This document shows positions 56,435 to 64,000 of a stretch of DNA of 64,000 nucleotides, one piece after another. Under the pieces are notes generated by a model. It made no database searches. It saw nothing but the letters and a program-made list of their open reading frames with translations, and was not told the origin of the DNA. Position 1 is the first letter of the stretch. Each line of letters begins with the position of its first letter. Source of the DNA: Lentzea sp. NEAU-D7 (lineage in GTDB: Bacteria > Actinomycetota > Actinomycetes > Mycobacteriales > Pseudonocardiaceae); NCBI RefSeq assembly GCF_026242055.1, contig NZ_JAPJDL010000001.1:186001-250000 (forward strand), read 5' to 3'. The translations under genes and the position numbers were made by a program.

Positions 56435-58105
56435 ATGTTCGACGCTGACGACCTGCCCGCCTTCGAGCCGCCGGAGTTCGACGACCAGGACGAGAGCGAC
56501 GGGGACGACACCGAACGGCCTCCGTTGCGTGGCAGCACGACACCACCCGCCGGTCTGCACGACGTGGACTGGGCGTCCCTGGACGACGCGTACGGCACGG
56601 CCGACGAGACGCCGTTGTTCATCGAGGCACTCACGAGCGATGACGCCGGTGACCGGAACTTCGGTGTGTACGGCCTGTATTCGGCCACCACGCACCAGGG
56701 TTCGGTCTACTCGGCGTCCGAGGCCGCGATCCCGTTCCTGGCCGAACTGGTCCGGCACGACAACGCGCCCGCACTGGTGTTCCTGGCCAGGATCGCCGTC
56801 GGCGAGACGCATTTCGTGACACGGCCGGACGACGTGGGCAAGGCCACGAGCGAGTACGCGGACGTGGTCGCGGAGTTCGCCGGCGACATCGAGGCGATGT
56901 GGGCCCGCACCGGCGACGACGAGGCGTTGCGGCTGCTGGTGCTGCTGGGCCGGGAGCCGAAGGAGCTGCCCGCCCTCACACCGGACGCGACCGCGGGCCT
57001 GTGCCTGGCCCACGCCTTCCTCGCCGCGCGGGACAACGGCGTCACCCCGGGCGCCGCGCAGCGCGCCGCCGCGAGGACGGACCACGTTGCGGCGGCACGG
57101 GATCTGATGGCGACCAGCCCGTCGCTGCACGTGCGGGGTGCGGCCGCGGCGTGCGTGGTCTACTCCGGATTCGCCGACGAGGACGCGCTGGCGCTGCTCC
57201 ACCACCTCGCGCAGGGCGAGTACCCGGTGCACGACGCGTGGACGACGGACCTCGCGGAACTCGCCGCCTCGGCGTGGACGTTCGGCACCGACGACGAAGG
57301 GCTTCTGACGGCTCCCGGGAGCGGCCGCCCGAACCTGCACTCGCGGCTGCTCGAACGGATGGCGCGGCAGTTCCGCCCCAGCGGCGAGGTCTACCGCCCG
57401 CTGGCACCTCAGGAGCTGACGGCCGCCCAGCGCACGACCCTGGAGACCGCGCTGCGCAGCTCGCCGGAGACGATCACCGGTGCGGACGTGGGCTACCTGT
57501 GGATCGACGTGCCGGGAACGGTGGCCGCGGCGCGGCGGTTGCTCGGCACCGCGACCGGCGAACTGAGCCGGCGCACGTCGCGGGGTCTGCTCTGGTTCGT
57601 GCTGGAGGACGGCCTGCTCGCCCGGGACGACCGGGAGTCCGCACTCGCCGCCCTGGCCGAGGTGGACGCGTGGGCCGCGCTCGGCGAGGTGTTCGAGGCC
57701 CGGCAACCCGGCGGGACCGCCGAGTCGATCAGTCTGACCGCACGCCACTTCCACGGCGACGACCGCGAGACCGCCGTGACACTCGCACTGTGCTCGACCT
57801 TCGCCGACGCGCTCGCCGGCTACCGCCCGCAGGCGGAGGCGTTCCTCGACGAGTGGCTGCCGAGGGTGTCCGAAGTGGACGGTTACGACCTGGCGTTCGC
57901 GGTTCCGGCCCAGCGCGTCGGCACGGCGCTGGCGGCGCTGGCCCGCTCGGGCGGGCTGCCGGCGCGCTTCCACCAGATGGTCAAGCCGTACCACCGCTAC
58001 CCGGAGTACTCCAAGGTGCCGCTGCCGCTGCTGCGCGAGCTGGCGGAGGTGCTGCCGGACGACGCCCGCGCCGCACGTCTCGCCGAATGGCGGGAAGCGG
58101 AGTGA
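56435..58105 (+). CDS. HEAT-like repeat protein of unknown function
   Basis: A 556-residue soluble protein. After an acidic N-terminus (DDQDESDGDDTE) comes a helical-repeat body of roughly 35-residue units rich in Ala and Leu. Recurrent phrases include AAIPFLAELVRHDNAPALVFLARIAVGE and LHVRGAAAACVVYSGFADEDALALL. I recognise the architecture, common next to type VII secretion loci in actinomycetes, but no function. It is followed 63 nt later by the T7SS substrate operon. Confidence 0.65.
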   Translation: MFDADDLPAFEPPEFDDQDESDGDDTERPPLRGSTTPPAGLHDVDWASLDDAYGTADETPLFIEALTSDDAGDRNFGVYGLYSATTHQGSVYSASEAAIPFLAELVRHDNAPALVFLARIAVGETHFVTRPDDVGKATSEYADVVAEFAGDIEAMWARTGDDEALRLLVLLGREPKELPALTPDATAGLCLAHAFLAARDNGVTPGAAQRAAARTDHVAAARDLMATSPSLHVRGAAAACVVYSGFADEDALALLHHLAQGEYPVHDAWTTDLAELAASAWTFGTDDEGLLTAPGSGRPNLHSRLLERMARQFRPSGEVYRPLAPQELTAAQRTTLETALRSSPETITGADVGYLWIDVPGTVAAARRLLGTATGELSRRTSRGLLWFVLEDGLLARDDRESALAALAEVDAWAALGEVFEARQPGGTAESISLTARHFHGDDRETAVTLALCSTFADALAGYRPQAEAFLDEWLPRVSEVDGYDLAFAVPAQRVGTALAALARSGGLPARFHQMVKPYHRYPEYSKVPLPLLRELAEVLPDDARAARLAEWREAE

Positions 58106-58168
58106 GGGCCCGATTCGAGTTGCCTATGGGTCCGAATGCCGTGGAACCTCCCCTCGGGGTCAGGCGTC

Positions 58169-58534
58169 ATGACCGCCATGGGAGAGAAGTTCCACGTCGA
58201 GCCGGATGAGCTGCGCGGATGCAGCGGGCTGCTCGAACGTCAGGCAGAGCACTTCCTGACGATCCGGGAGCACGCGATCCTCAAGGGTGGGGACACGTCC
58301 GGGTTCACCGGGCTGTTGTCGCTGCTCGACCCCGTGGTGACCGGGGTCGCGCAGCTCTACGGCGAGACGCTTGACGCCGCCGGCAAGAAGATGGCCATGG
58401 ACGCCGTGGCGCTGGTGAAGTCGGCCGACGCCTACGAGAAGGCGGACGAGATCGGTGTCTGCCTGATCGACACGGCGGGCGGCCGGATGGAGCCCCCGTC
58501 GTGGCTGGAGCGCTTCCTGGGGGTGGGCGAATGA
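58169..58534 (+). CDS. EspC-like type VII secretion target
   Basis: A 121-residue helical-hairpin protein. MGEKFHVEPDELRGCSGLLERQAEHF is the typical start of ESX/EspC-like targets. YEKAD at about residue 98 of the chosen start matches the T7SS export motif YxxxD/E. It should pair with the next product as a secreted heterodimer. ATGs at 58136 and 58178 are alternative starts. ATGA overlap with the next gene. Confidence 0.75.
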   Translation: MTAMGEKFHVEPDELRGCSGLLERQAEHFLTIREHAILKGGDTSGFTGLLSLLDPVVTGVAQLYGETLDAAGKKMAMDAVALVKSADAYEKADEIGVCLIDTAGGRMEPPSWLERFLGVGE

Positions 58535-59418
58535 CCGGCGGGGTCTGCAACGGGTACCAGGACGTCGAGGACCCGGCTGTCGCGCTGCGCGCCGCGCCCG
58601 ACGACCGGCCCGGCCGGCAGACCGTCAAGGAGCTGATCGAGGCGGCCGGGTGGAAGATCCAGGGCGTCAACTGGATCTACCAGCAGGTCACCGGCGACGA
58701 CCTGGTGCGAGACCTGGTCATGCCGCTGGCGGGCGACTTCGAGAAGATCGACGCGAACGCCGCCGCGTGGGACCGGATCGCCAAGTCGCTGGACAACGTG
58801 CGGCACAACGTGAACAACGGCGTCGAGGAGCTCTCGCCGCACTGGGACGGCGGCGCCGCGCAGAGCTTCGAGAACCGCATGCGCCGCACGTGGACGACGG
58901 CGATCGAGTGGGACTCGCAGGTCGCGAAGTTCATCGGCGACCGGTTCAAGAACATGGCGAGCTCCTGCCGGACGGCCGCGAAGCTCGCGCTGACCCTGCT
59001 CGACAAGATCTGCGACAAGCTGATGAAGGCCGCGATGACCGCGTGGATCCCGCTCGTCGGCTGGGGCCGTGCCGTGTGGATGGTCTACGACGTGGTCAAC
59101 ATCGTCGACCAGGTGCGCAAGCTCATCCAGTCCATGCAGACGCTCATCGAGGGCGTCCAGGGCATGATCAACGGCATCAAGCTGATGGGCACCGCGCTCG
59201 CCAGGATCCCGGACGTGAGGGACGTCAACGACTTCTTCGACGTGGTCGACACGTGGCAGGACGGCGCGGAGAAGTTCGGCGACGGCACGGCCGCCGTGGG
59301 CAGCGGCGCCTGGGGCATGGCCAAGGGCGGGTACAAGGCGCGCGGCAAGTACAACGACGCGCTGAAGGAAGAGCGCTGGGCGGAGAGCGGTTCCTCGAGC
59401 TCGGGCGGTGGGGAATGA
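58531..59418 (+). CDS. WXG100-like T7SS substrate
   Basis: A 295-residue protein. A long N-terminal helical region carries HWDGGAAQSFENRM, the W-x-G turn, at about residue 110. A hydrophobic helix (AAMTAWIPLVGWGRAVWMVYDVVNIV) and a Gly/Ser-rich tail (GSSSSGGGE) follow. The size is between WXG100 proteins and LXG-type effectors, with no recognisable toxin domain. It probably is secreted with the EspC-like partner. Overlaps both neighbours by four bases. Confidence 0.75.
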   Translation: MTGGVCNGYQDVEDPAVALRAAPDDRPGRQTVKELIEAAGWKIQGVNWIYQQVTGDDLVRDLVMPLAGDFEKIDANAAAWDRIAKSLDNVRHNVNNGVEELSPHWDGGAAQSFENRMRRTWTTAIEWDSQVAKFIGDRFKNMASSCRTAAKLALTLLDKICDKLMKAAMTAWIPLVGWGRAVWMVYDVVNIVDQVRKLIQSMQTLIEGVQGMINGIKLMGTALARIPDVRDVNDFFDVVDTWQDGAEKFGDGTAAVGSGAWGMAKGGYKARGKYNDALKEERWAESGSSSSGGGE

Positions 59419-59858
59419 CGTTCCCGTACGACAACGCCCGCAAGCAGTTGCAGGCGTGGCAACAGGATCTCGACGCCAGGGGTGCGCGGCTGGAGAAGGT
59501 CGCTCTCGAAGCGTCCAAGGTGCAGACCCGCGGTGCCGATCTGTCCCCCGCGGACATCGCCGCGATCGAGAAGTTCGCACGGTCCAAGGACGCGCCGAAC
59601 GCGCTGAAGGACCTGCAGCGCAAGGTCGACTCGGGCGAGCTGTCCTGGCGGGACATCGCGTCCGGCAGGGCCGTCGGCGATCCCGACGTGCAGCGTGCGA
59701 TGCAGACCAGCATGCCGGCGCTGAAGCGGGCGTACACGGCGATCAAGGAGGGCCAGAACCTCGACGAGATCGTCGCGGCGGGTCAGCAGCGCGCCAGGCC
59801 GTCGCGCGGCGACTACGACGACGACATGCCGAGCGACTTCACCGAGGACGCTTTCTAG
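59415..59858 (+). CDS. small helical protein of the T7SS operon
   Basis: A 147-residue, highly charged, cysteine-free protein, mostly helical (MTFPYDNARKQLQAWQQDL; LSPADIAAIEKFARSKDAP; ending acidic DYDDDMPSDFTEDAF). It could be an immunity protein, chaperone or third secreted component. No family is recognised. It is coupled to the preceding gene by ATGA. Confidence 0.7.
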   Translation: MTFPYDNARKQLQAWQQDLDARGARLEKVALEASKVQTRGADLSPADIAAIEKFARSKDAPNALKDLQRKVDSGELSWRDIASGRAVGDPDVQRAMQTSMPALKRAYTAIKEGQNLDEIVAAGQQRARPSRGDYDDDMPSDFTEDAF

Positions 59859-59870
59859 GCCGTCCACGTT

Positions 59871-59908
59871 CACGTGCGCCAGCCCGCCGGGACGGGATGG
59901 CGCACGTG
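59871..59908 (+). terminator. hairpin between the T7SS operon and SDR gene
   Basis: 11-bp perfect stem CACGTGCGCCA/TGGCGCACGTG with a 16-nt loop, just after the operon and before the end of the convergent SDR gene. It can serve both strands. Confidence 0.6.
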
Positions 59909-59924
59909 CGAACGTCCGCGAGCG

Positions 59925-60674
59925 TCAGATCTGGTTCTCGCCGCCGTCGACGTACAGGTTGGCGCCGAGCATGAAGCTGCTGTCCGGGGAGGCGAGGAAG
60001 GCCACCGCGGCGGCCACCTCGTCGACGTGGCCCATCCGCCCGATGGCGATCCGGGCGGCCTCCCCCGACTTGAAGGCGGTGACGTTCTCCTCGCCCACGA
60101 GCTCGGTGATCCCGGAGGTGTCGATCGGCCCCGGCGAGATGGCGTTCACCCGGACACCGCGCCCCTTGAGCTCGTTCGCCCAGGTGCGCGTGAACGTCCG
60201 CAAGGCCGCCTTGGACGCGGCGTAGGCGCCGAACGACGCGGTGCCCCGGTCGGCCGCGGTGGAGGCGTTGATGATCACCGAGGCGCCCTCGTTGAGCAGC
60301 GGGAGCGCCTTCTGCAGCGTGAACAGGGTGCCCTTGACGTTGACGCCGAAGACCTGGTCGAAGTCCTGTTCGGTGATCGTCTCGATGGTCGCGAACGACG
60401 CCGTGGCCGAGTTGGCGAACAGCACGTCCAGCCCCTGACCGCGAGCGGCGACCACCTCGTAGAGCCGGTCCAGGTCGTCCATGTTCGTGATGTCGCCCGG
60501 CACCGCGGTCACGTTCTCGCCGATGACCTCCACCGCCTCGTCCAGCTCCGTCTTGCGGCGGCCGGTGATGAACACGTGCGCGCCCTCGGCCACCAGCCGC
60601 GCCGCGGCGGCCCTGCCGATGCCCCGCGTGCCGCCCCCGGTCACCACTGCGGTCTTGCCTTCCAGCCTGCGCAT
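59925..60674 (-). CDS. SDR-family oxidoreductase
   Basis: A 249-residue Rossmann dehydrogenase. The cofactor loop is TGGGTRGIG, one residue longer than the usual TGxxxGIG. FANSA takes the place of NNAG. The catalytic set is the Ser of INASTAA, YAASK, and an upstream Asn in VNVKGT. An Arg-rich ITGRRKTELDE after strand 2 suggests NADP(H). The substrate is unknown. It is divergent from a TetR gene with two shared operators, so it is probably the regulated target. Confidence 0.92.
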   Translation of the reverse strand: MRRLEGKTAVVTGGGTRGIGRAAAARLVAEGAHVFITGRRKTELDEAVEVIGENVTAVPGDITNMDDLDRLYEVVAARGQGLDVLFANSATASFATIETITEQDFDQVFGVNVKGTLFTLQKALPLLNEGASVIINASTAADRGTASFGAYAASKAALRTFTRTWANELKGRGVRVNAISPGPIDTSGITELVGEENVTAFKSGEAARIAIGRMGHVDEVAAAVAFLASPDSSFMLGANLYVDGGENQI

Positions 60675-60694
60675 TCCTGACCTCCACGCTTTTG

Positions 60695-60746
60695 TGCACC
60701 GATCGGTGCATAAGGCGACCGTAGCACTTCTGCACCGATCGGTGCA
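60695..60746. promoter_or_regulatory. two identical TetR operators
   Basis: TGCACCGATCGGTGCA, a perfect 16-bp palindrome, occurs at 60695-60710 and again at 60731-60746, 36 bp apart. The first lies over the SDR promoter and the second over the TetR promoter. TAGGAT at 60753-60758 is a -10 for a leaderless tetR transcript. Confidence 0.9.
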
Positions 60747-60764
60747 GAAGGGTAGGATGCGGTC

Positions 60765-61364
60765 GTGGAGAAGGCGCAGATCGGTCGGCCGCGGGAGTTC
60801 GACGCCGAGGAGGCGCTGCAGAAGGCGGTGGTGGTCTTCTGGGAGCGGGGTTACGAGGGCGCGAGCCTCTCCGACCTGACCGAGGCCATGGGCATCTCCC
60901 GCAAGAGCATGTACGCGGCCTTCGGCAACAAGGAGGAGCTCTTCCGCAAGGCGTTGCGGCGCTACTCGGAGGGCACGGTCTCCTACATCGTCGACGCGCT
61001 GGAGGCGCCCACCGCCCGTGAGGTGGCGGAGGCGTTCCTCACGGGCTCGGTCCGCGCCAACACCCGGCCCGGCTGCCCGTCCGGCTGCCTCGGCGTGCAG
61101 GGCGCACTGGCGGTCGGCGAGACGGGACGGGTCGCGCGCGACGTCCTGACCGAGTGGCGCGCCGGTGGCCAGGAGCACCTGCGCGTCCGGTTCCAGCGCG
61201 CCGTCGCGGAGGGCGACCTGCCCGCGGGCGCCGATCCGGACCTGATCGCCCGCTACCTCATGACGATCGCGAACGGCATGGCCGTGCAGGCGGCGGGCGG
61301 CGCGACGCGCGAGGAGCTCCTGCGCGTGGCCGATGCCGCCTTGCTGAACTGGCCGCCTGCCTGA
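60765..61364 (+). CDS. TetR-family repressor
   Basis: A 199-residue regulator. GRPREFDAEEALQKAVVVFWERGYEGASLSDLTEAMGISRKSMYAAFGNKEELFRKAL is the TetR DNA-binding domain. The C-terminal domain has GCPSGCLGVQGALAVGE, where the two cysteines could sense a reactive ligand. It should repress itself and the divergent SDR gene. The GTG start is 6 nt after TAGGAT, so the mRNA is leaderless. Confidence 0.93.
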   Translation: MEKAQIGRPREFDAEEALQKAVVVFWERGYEGASLSDLTEAMGISRKSMYAAFGNKEELFRKALRRYSEGTVSYIVDALEAPTAREVAEAFLTGSVRANTRPGCPSGCLGVQGALAVGETGRVARDVLTEWRAGGQEHLRVRFQRAVAEGDLPAGADPDLIARYLMTIANGMAVQAAGGATREELLRVADAALLNWPPA

Positions 61365-61652
61365 TCAGCCCTGCTTCTCGCGCTCGCGCCAGGCGCGGAC
61401 CGCGAACGCGGCGAACACCCCGAGGACCACGCAGGCACCGAGTGCGACGACCACCGCGGAGGACGAGCTCACCCCGGCGATCACGACGAGCAGGCCGATC
61501 GCGTACAGCGACAGCATTCCGGCGAGCACCAAGGTCCGGCGCGGCATCCTCGGTGCCGGGCGGGTGAGCTTGGCGGCCAGTTTGGGGTCGTCCTCGGCGA
61601 GGCGGCGCTCGATCTCGTCCAGTTCCCGCTGCTCGTGGTCCGGCAGTTTCAC
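61365..61652 (-). CDS. DUF3040 protein
   Basis: A 95-residue protein. KLPDHEQRELDEIERRLAEDDPKLAAKL is the cytoplasmic N-terminal part of DUF3040 proteins, and two membrane segments follow (VLAGMLSLYAIGLLVVIAG and VVVALGACVVLGVFAAFAV). Function unknown, common near cell division genes elsewhere. GGGAGG precedes the GTG. Confidence 0.85.
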   Translation of the reverse strand: MKLPDHEQRELDEIERRLAEDDPKLAAKLTRPAPRMPRRTLVLAGMLSLYAIGLLVVIAGVSSSSAVVVALGACVVLGVFAAFAVRAWREREKQG

Positions 61653-61762
61653 GTCCGGTCCTCCCGCTGGGTCGCTCCGGGGCTTCACCAGAGTCAACGC
61701 ACGGGACCGGCCAAGGTTCCCGATCACACCCGGCCGGTTCCGGCTGTGACACCATCGCCCGT

Positions 61763-61891
61763 GTGCTGATCAAGCCGGGTGAGCTCGAACGGGCGGCGAT
61801 GGAGGTCCTCCGGGACAGCCGCTCCCCCGCGCTCGGGCGCGATTTCGCCCCCACCACCGTGATGGCCGTCCAGACCCGCGTTCCGCAGTAG
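61763..61891 (+). CDS. possible 42-residue small protein
   Basis: A GTG-started ORF, LIKPGELERAAMEVLRDS then RSPALGRDFAPTTVMAVQTR, ending TAG at 61889. Codon third positions are mostly G or C. It could be a complete small protein, or the beginning of a longer gene cut short. It lies 27 nt before two small membrane-protein genes. I find no family. Confidence 0.35.
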   Translation: MLIKPGELERAAMEVLRDSRSPALGRDFAPTTVMAVQTRVPQ

Positions 61892-61918
61892 ATCCCCCTT
61901 CGTCCTCGGAAGAGCCCC

Positions 61919-62299
61919 ATGATCGATGTTCTGCCCACGGTCCTGACCGTGCTCGCACTCGCCGGCGCCGCGTGGTCGGTCCTGCTGATCGCGCTCAACA
62001 CACCGCTGCTGCCGCTGAAGAAGCTGTCCTGGACCCTCGTGGGCGGGCTCGCGGTGCTCGAACTGGGCCTGCTGGTGCAGGCGGTCGTCGGCATCGTGTC
62101 GATGCTCGGCACCGACCGCGACATCGAGCGCTGGTCGTTCGTCGGCTACCTGCTGGGTCCGGTGGTGATCCTGCCCGTGGCGGCCCTCTGGGCGGCCGCC
62201 GAGCGCACCCGGTGGAGCGCCGGCGTGCTGGTGGTCGCGTTCCTCAGCGTGCCGGTGATGATCCTGCGTCTCGGCCAGGTCTGGGCAGGCCATGCCTGA
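61919..62299 (+). CDS. small four-helix membrane protein
   Basis: A 126-residue integral membrane protein with four segments. It starts MIDVLPTVLTVLALAGAAWSV; the loops hold LPLKKLSW, GTDRDIERWS, and AAERTRWSAG. No family name beyond actinobacterial hypothetical. It overlaps the next gene by 8 nt, and both resemble each other in size and topology, so they may form a complex. Confidence 0.72.
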   Translation: MIDVLPTVLTVLALAGAAWSVLLIALNTPLLPLKKLSWTLVGGLAVLELGLLVQAVVGIVSMLGTDRDIERWSFVGYLLGPVVILPVAALWAAAERTRWSAGVLVVAFLSVPVMILRLGQVWAGHA

Positions 62300-62666
62300 C
62301 ACCCGCCAGGGCCCCGGCCGGATGCTGATCACCGTCTACGGCGTCTTCGCCCTCGCCGCCACGTCCCGTTCGGCCGTGCAGATCGCCACCCGCTTCTCCG
62401 ACGCACCGGTCGCGTACGTGCTGTCGGCGTTCGCCGCCGTCGTCTACGTGCTGGCCACCATCGCCCTCGCGCGGGACAGCCGCCGGATCGCGTACGTCGC
62501 GTGCTCCGTCGAGCTCACCGGCGTGCTGCTGGTCGGTGCGGCGAGCCTCGTGCTGCCGCGGGCGTTCCCGGACGCGACCGTGTGGTCGTCCTTCGGCATC
62601 GGCTACGGGTTCGTGCCACTGGTGCTGCCGGTCCTCGGCCTGTGGTGGCTGCGCAAGACCGCGTGA
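62292..62666 (+). CDS. small four-helix membrane protein
   Basis: A 124-residue membrane protein, opening PDTRQGPGRMLITVYGVFALAATSRSAVQIATRF, with four segments ending GFVPLVLPVLGLWWLRKTA. The pattern is common in actinobacteria as a second subunit after a gene like the previous one. Function unknown. Confidence 0.72.
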   Translation: MPDTRQGPGRMLITVYGVFALAATSRSAVQIATRFSDAPVAYVLSAFAAVVYVLATIALARDSRRIAYVACSVELTGVLLVGAASLVLPRAFPDATVWSSFGIGYGFVPLVLPVLGLWWLRKTA

Positions 62667-62794
62667 GCCTGCTCGACGGCTTCAGCAGCGCGTTCGGCAC
62701 GACCTGACCGGCCGTGATCGGCAGGTCGCACGATCTGGGCGTTCTCTGTGAAAGCACCGGCGCCACCGCGGTCGGAGGCCGAATTCTCCGGGTT

Positions 62795-62811
62795 CTCACA
62801 GAAGCTCCCAG
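62795..62811 (+). promoter_or_regulatory. direct-repeat box before the ABC operon
   Basis: CTCACAG-AAG-CTCCCAG gives two 7-mers at a 10-bp period, the layout of OmpR-family response regulator sites. A reversed copy (CTCTGTGAAAG) lies about 50 nt upstream near 62744. It is 34 nt before the ABC ATPase start. No two-component genes are visible in the window. Confidence 0.4.
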
Positions 62812-62845
62812 GGATCGGTCAGACCGGGTCGCGAGGCTCGGTGCC

Positions 62846-63760
62846 ATGACGATGATCGATGTGCGGGGGCTGACCAAGCGGTACGGCCTCGACACCGTGG
62901 TGGACGACCTGTCGTTCACCGTCGAGGCCGGTCAGGTGACCGGGTTCCTCGGGCCGAACGGCGCGGGCAAGTCCACGACCATGAAGGTGATCCTCGGGCT
63001 GGCCTCGCCCACCGCGGGTTCGGTGACCATCGGCGGGCGCCGCTACCGCGACCTGCCCGTGCCGCTGGAGGAGGTCGGCGCGCTGCTCGACGCCGGAGCG
63101 GTGCACGGCGGGCGGAAGGCCCGCGACCACCTGCTGGCGCTCGCCGCCGGCAACGGGCTGCCGCGGCGCCGGGTGGACGAGGTGCTCGCCAGGACGGGGC
63201 TGGAAAGCGTGGCGCACAAGCGCGCGGGCGGGTTCTCGCTCGGCATGCGGCAGCGGCTCGGCATCGCGGCGGCGCTGCTCGGCGACCCGCGGGTGCTGAT
63301 CTTCGACGAACCGGTGAACGGGCTCGACCCCGAGGGCATCCGCTGGATCCGCGACTTCATGCGGTCCCTGGCGGCCGAGGGGCGCGCGGTGCTGGTCTCC
63401 AGCCACCTCATGAACGAGATGGCGCAGACCGCCGACCACCTGGTCGTGATCGGCCGCGGCCGGCTCATCGCCGACACGGGCGTGGCCGAGTTCCTGCGCG
63501 GCCGCGGTGAGGGCACGGTGCTCGTCCGCACGCCCGAGCCGGCCGAGTTCGCGCTGCGGCTGACGGCGACCGGCGCCGCGGTGCGGGAGGGGCCCGGCTC
63601 GGCGCTGGTGGTCTCCGGGCTGGCGAGCGAGGAGATCGGCAAGCTCGCCGCCTACCACGGCACCGTGCTCAGCGAGCTCACTCCGCAGCGGCCCTCGCTG
63701 GAGGACGCCTTCATGGAGCTGACCAAGGACAGCGTCGAGTATCAGGGGGTGACCGCATGA
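62846..63760 (+). CDS. ABC transporter ATP-binding protein
   Basis: A 304-residue ATPase. Walker A is FLGPNGAGKSTTMKV, the signature is FSLGMRQRL in place of LSGGQ, Walker B is RVLIFDEPVNGLDPEG, and the switch His is in VSSHLMNEM. The C-terminal extension from about 215 is of the kind seen in drug and bacitracin-type exporters (BcrA/NatA group). Coupled by ATGA to the following permease. Confidence 0.95.
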   Translation: MTMIDVRGLTKRYGLDTVVDDLSFTVEAGQVTGFLGPNGAGKSTTMKVILGLASPTAGSVTIGGRRYRDLPVPLEEVGALLDAGAVHGGRKARDHLLALAAGNGLPRRRVDEVLARTGLESVAHKRAGGFSLGMRQRLGIAAALLGDPRVLIFDEPVNGLDPEGIRWIRDFMRSLAAEGRAVLVSSHLMNEMAQTADHLVVIGRGRLIADTGVAEFLRGRGEGTVLVRTPEPAEFALRLTATGAAVREGPGSALVVSGLASEEIGKLAAYHGTVLSELTPQRPSLEDAFMELTKDSVEYQGVTA

Positions 63761-64000
63761 GTGCGCGGACGGTCTTCTTCGGCAACGCCCTGCACGCGGA
63801 ATGGGTGAAGCTGCGCAGCCTGCGGTCCACCTGGTACACGCTCGCCTGCCTGTTCGGCGTCGGCCTCGGCATCACGATCCTCGCGACGGGACGGGCGGGT
63901 GAGGTGTACGGGAGCGCGTCGGCCGCCGAACGGCTGGCGTGGGACCCGACCGAGCGCAGCCTGACCGCGTACCTGGTGGCGCAGCTCGTCATCGGCGTGC
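63757..64000 (+). CDS. ABC transporter permease, 3' partial
   Basis: Only the first 81 residues are inside the window. NALHAEWVKLRSLRSTWYTL is the cytoplasmic start typical of ABC-2 permeases, followed by a membrane helix (LACLFGVGLGITILA) and an external loop. It should form the channel for the preceding ATPase. Confidence 0.88.
   Translation, partial: MSARTVFFGNALHAEWVKLRSLRSTWYTLACLFGVGLGITILATGRAGEVYGSASAAERLAWDPTERSLTAYLVAQLVIGV

Overview
The window is about 72% G+C, dense in high-GC3 genes, rich in GTG starts and four-base start/stop overlaps, and carries type VII secretion substrates, DUF2795/DUF3040/DUF7144 proteins and a RskA-type anti-sigma factor. This fits a filamentous actinomycete, probably Pseudonocardiaceae (Lentzea/Saccharothrix/Actinosynnema-like). 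No rRNA, tRNA, CRISPR array, integrase or insertion sequence was seen.

Layout. 1-9.5 kb: an APC permease running in from the left, a CcdA/TlpA thiol-redox pair, hydrolase and SRPBCC genes, two divergent glycosyltransferases, a secreted protein, and an ECF sigma/RskA anti-sigma pair. 9.6-14.5 kb: a tightly overlapping carotenoid operon (CrtU-like, CruF-like, CruG-like, CrtD/CrtI-like), which predicts a hydroxylated and glycosylated carotenoid. 14.5-20.7 kb: a CDP-alcohol phosphatidyltransferase, a YihY-like membrane protein, and a 1405-residue hybrid kinase/receiver/PP2C phosphatase overlapping a STAS anti-anti-sigma gene. 20.9-23.3 kb: xylan degradation (GH11 xylanase; GH62 arabinofuranosidase with a ricin-type carbohydrate-binding module), with inverted repeats in the control regions.

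24.6-45.9 kb looks like a stress/dormancy island: glutamine cyclotransferase, lipid-kinase-like protein, DUF6325/DUF1269/DUF7144 proteins, MFS exporter, DUF2252 protein, class II glutamine amidotransferase, tandem universal stress protein, patatin lipase, three alpha-glucan-type glycosidases, an AI-2E family transporter and a baeRF-type protein. A 19-nt palindrome of consensus NTCACCCGCGCCGGGTGAN sits about 55-75 nt before most of the start codons, usually serving two divergent genes. I read it as the operator of one unidentified regulator. In the same island a roughly 1-kb array of about 24-bp repeats begins inside the last codons of the lipid-kinase gene and keeps its reading frame open beyond an amber stop.

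46-64 kb: a large LuxR-family (LAL) regulator; a hydrolase behind a promoter with two tandem operators; a LysR relic; an ATP-grasp-like gene with no ordinary start codon; an ArsR-SulP operon behind a 32-bp perfect palindrome; a PAS-PP2C phosphatase with a sigma-B-like promoter; a HEAT-like protein; a three-gene type VII secretion substrate operon; a divergent SDR/TetR pair with two identical operators; small membrane proteins; and an ABC transporter running off the right edge.

All functions are inferred from sequence motifs read by eye. No database search was run.
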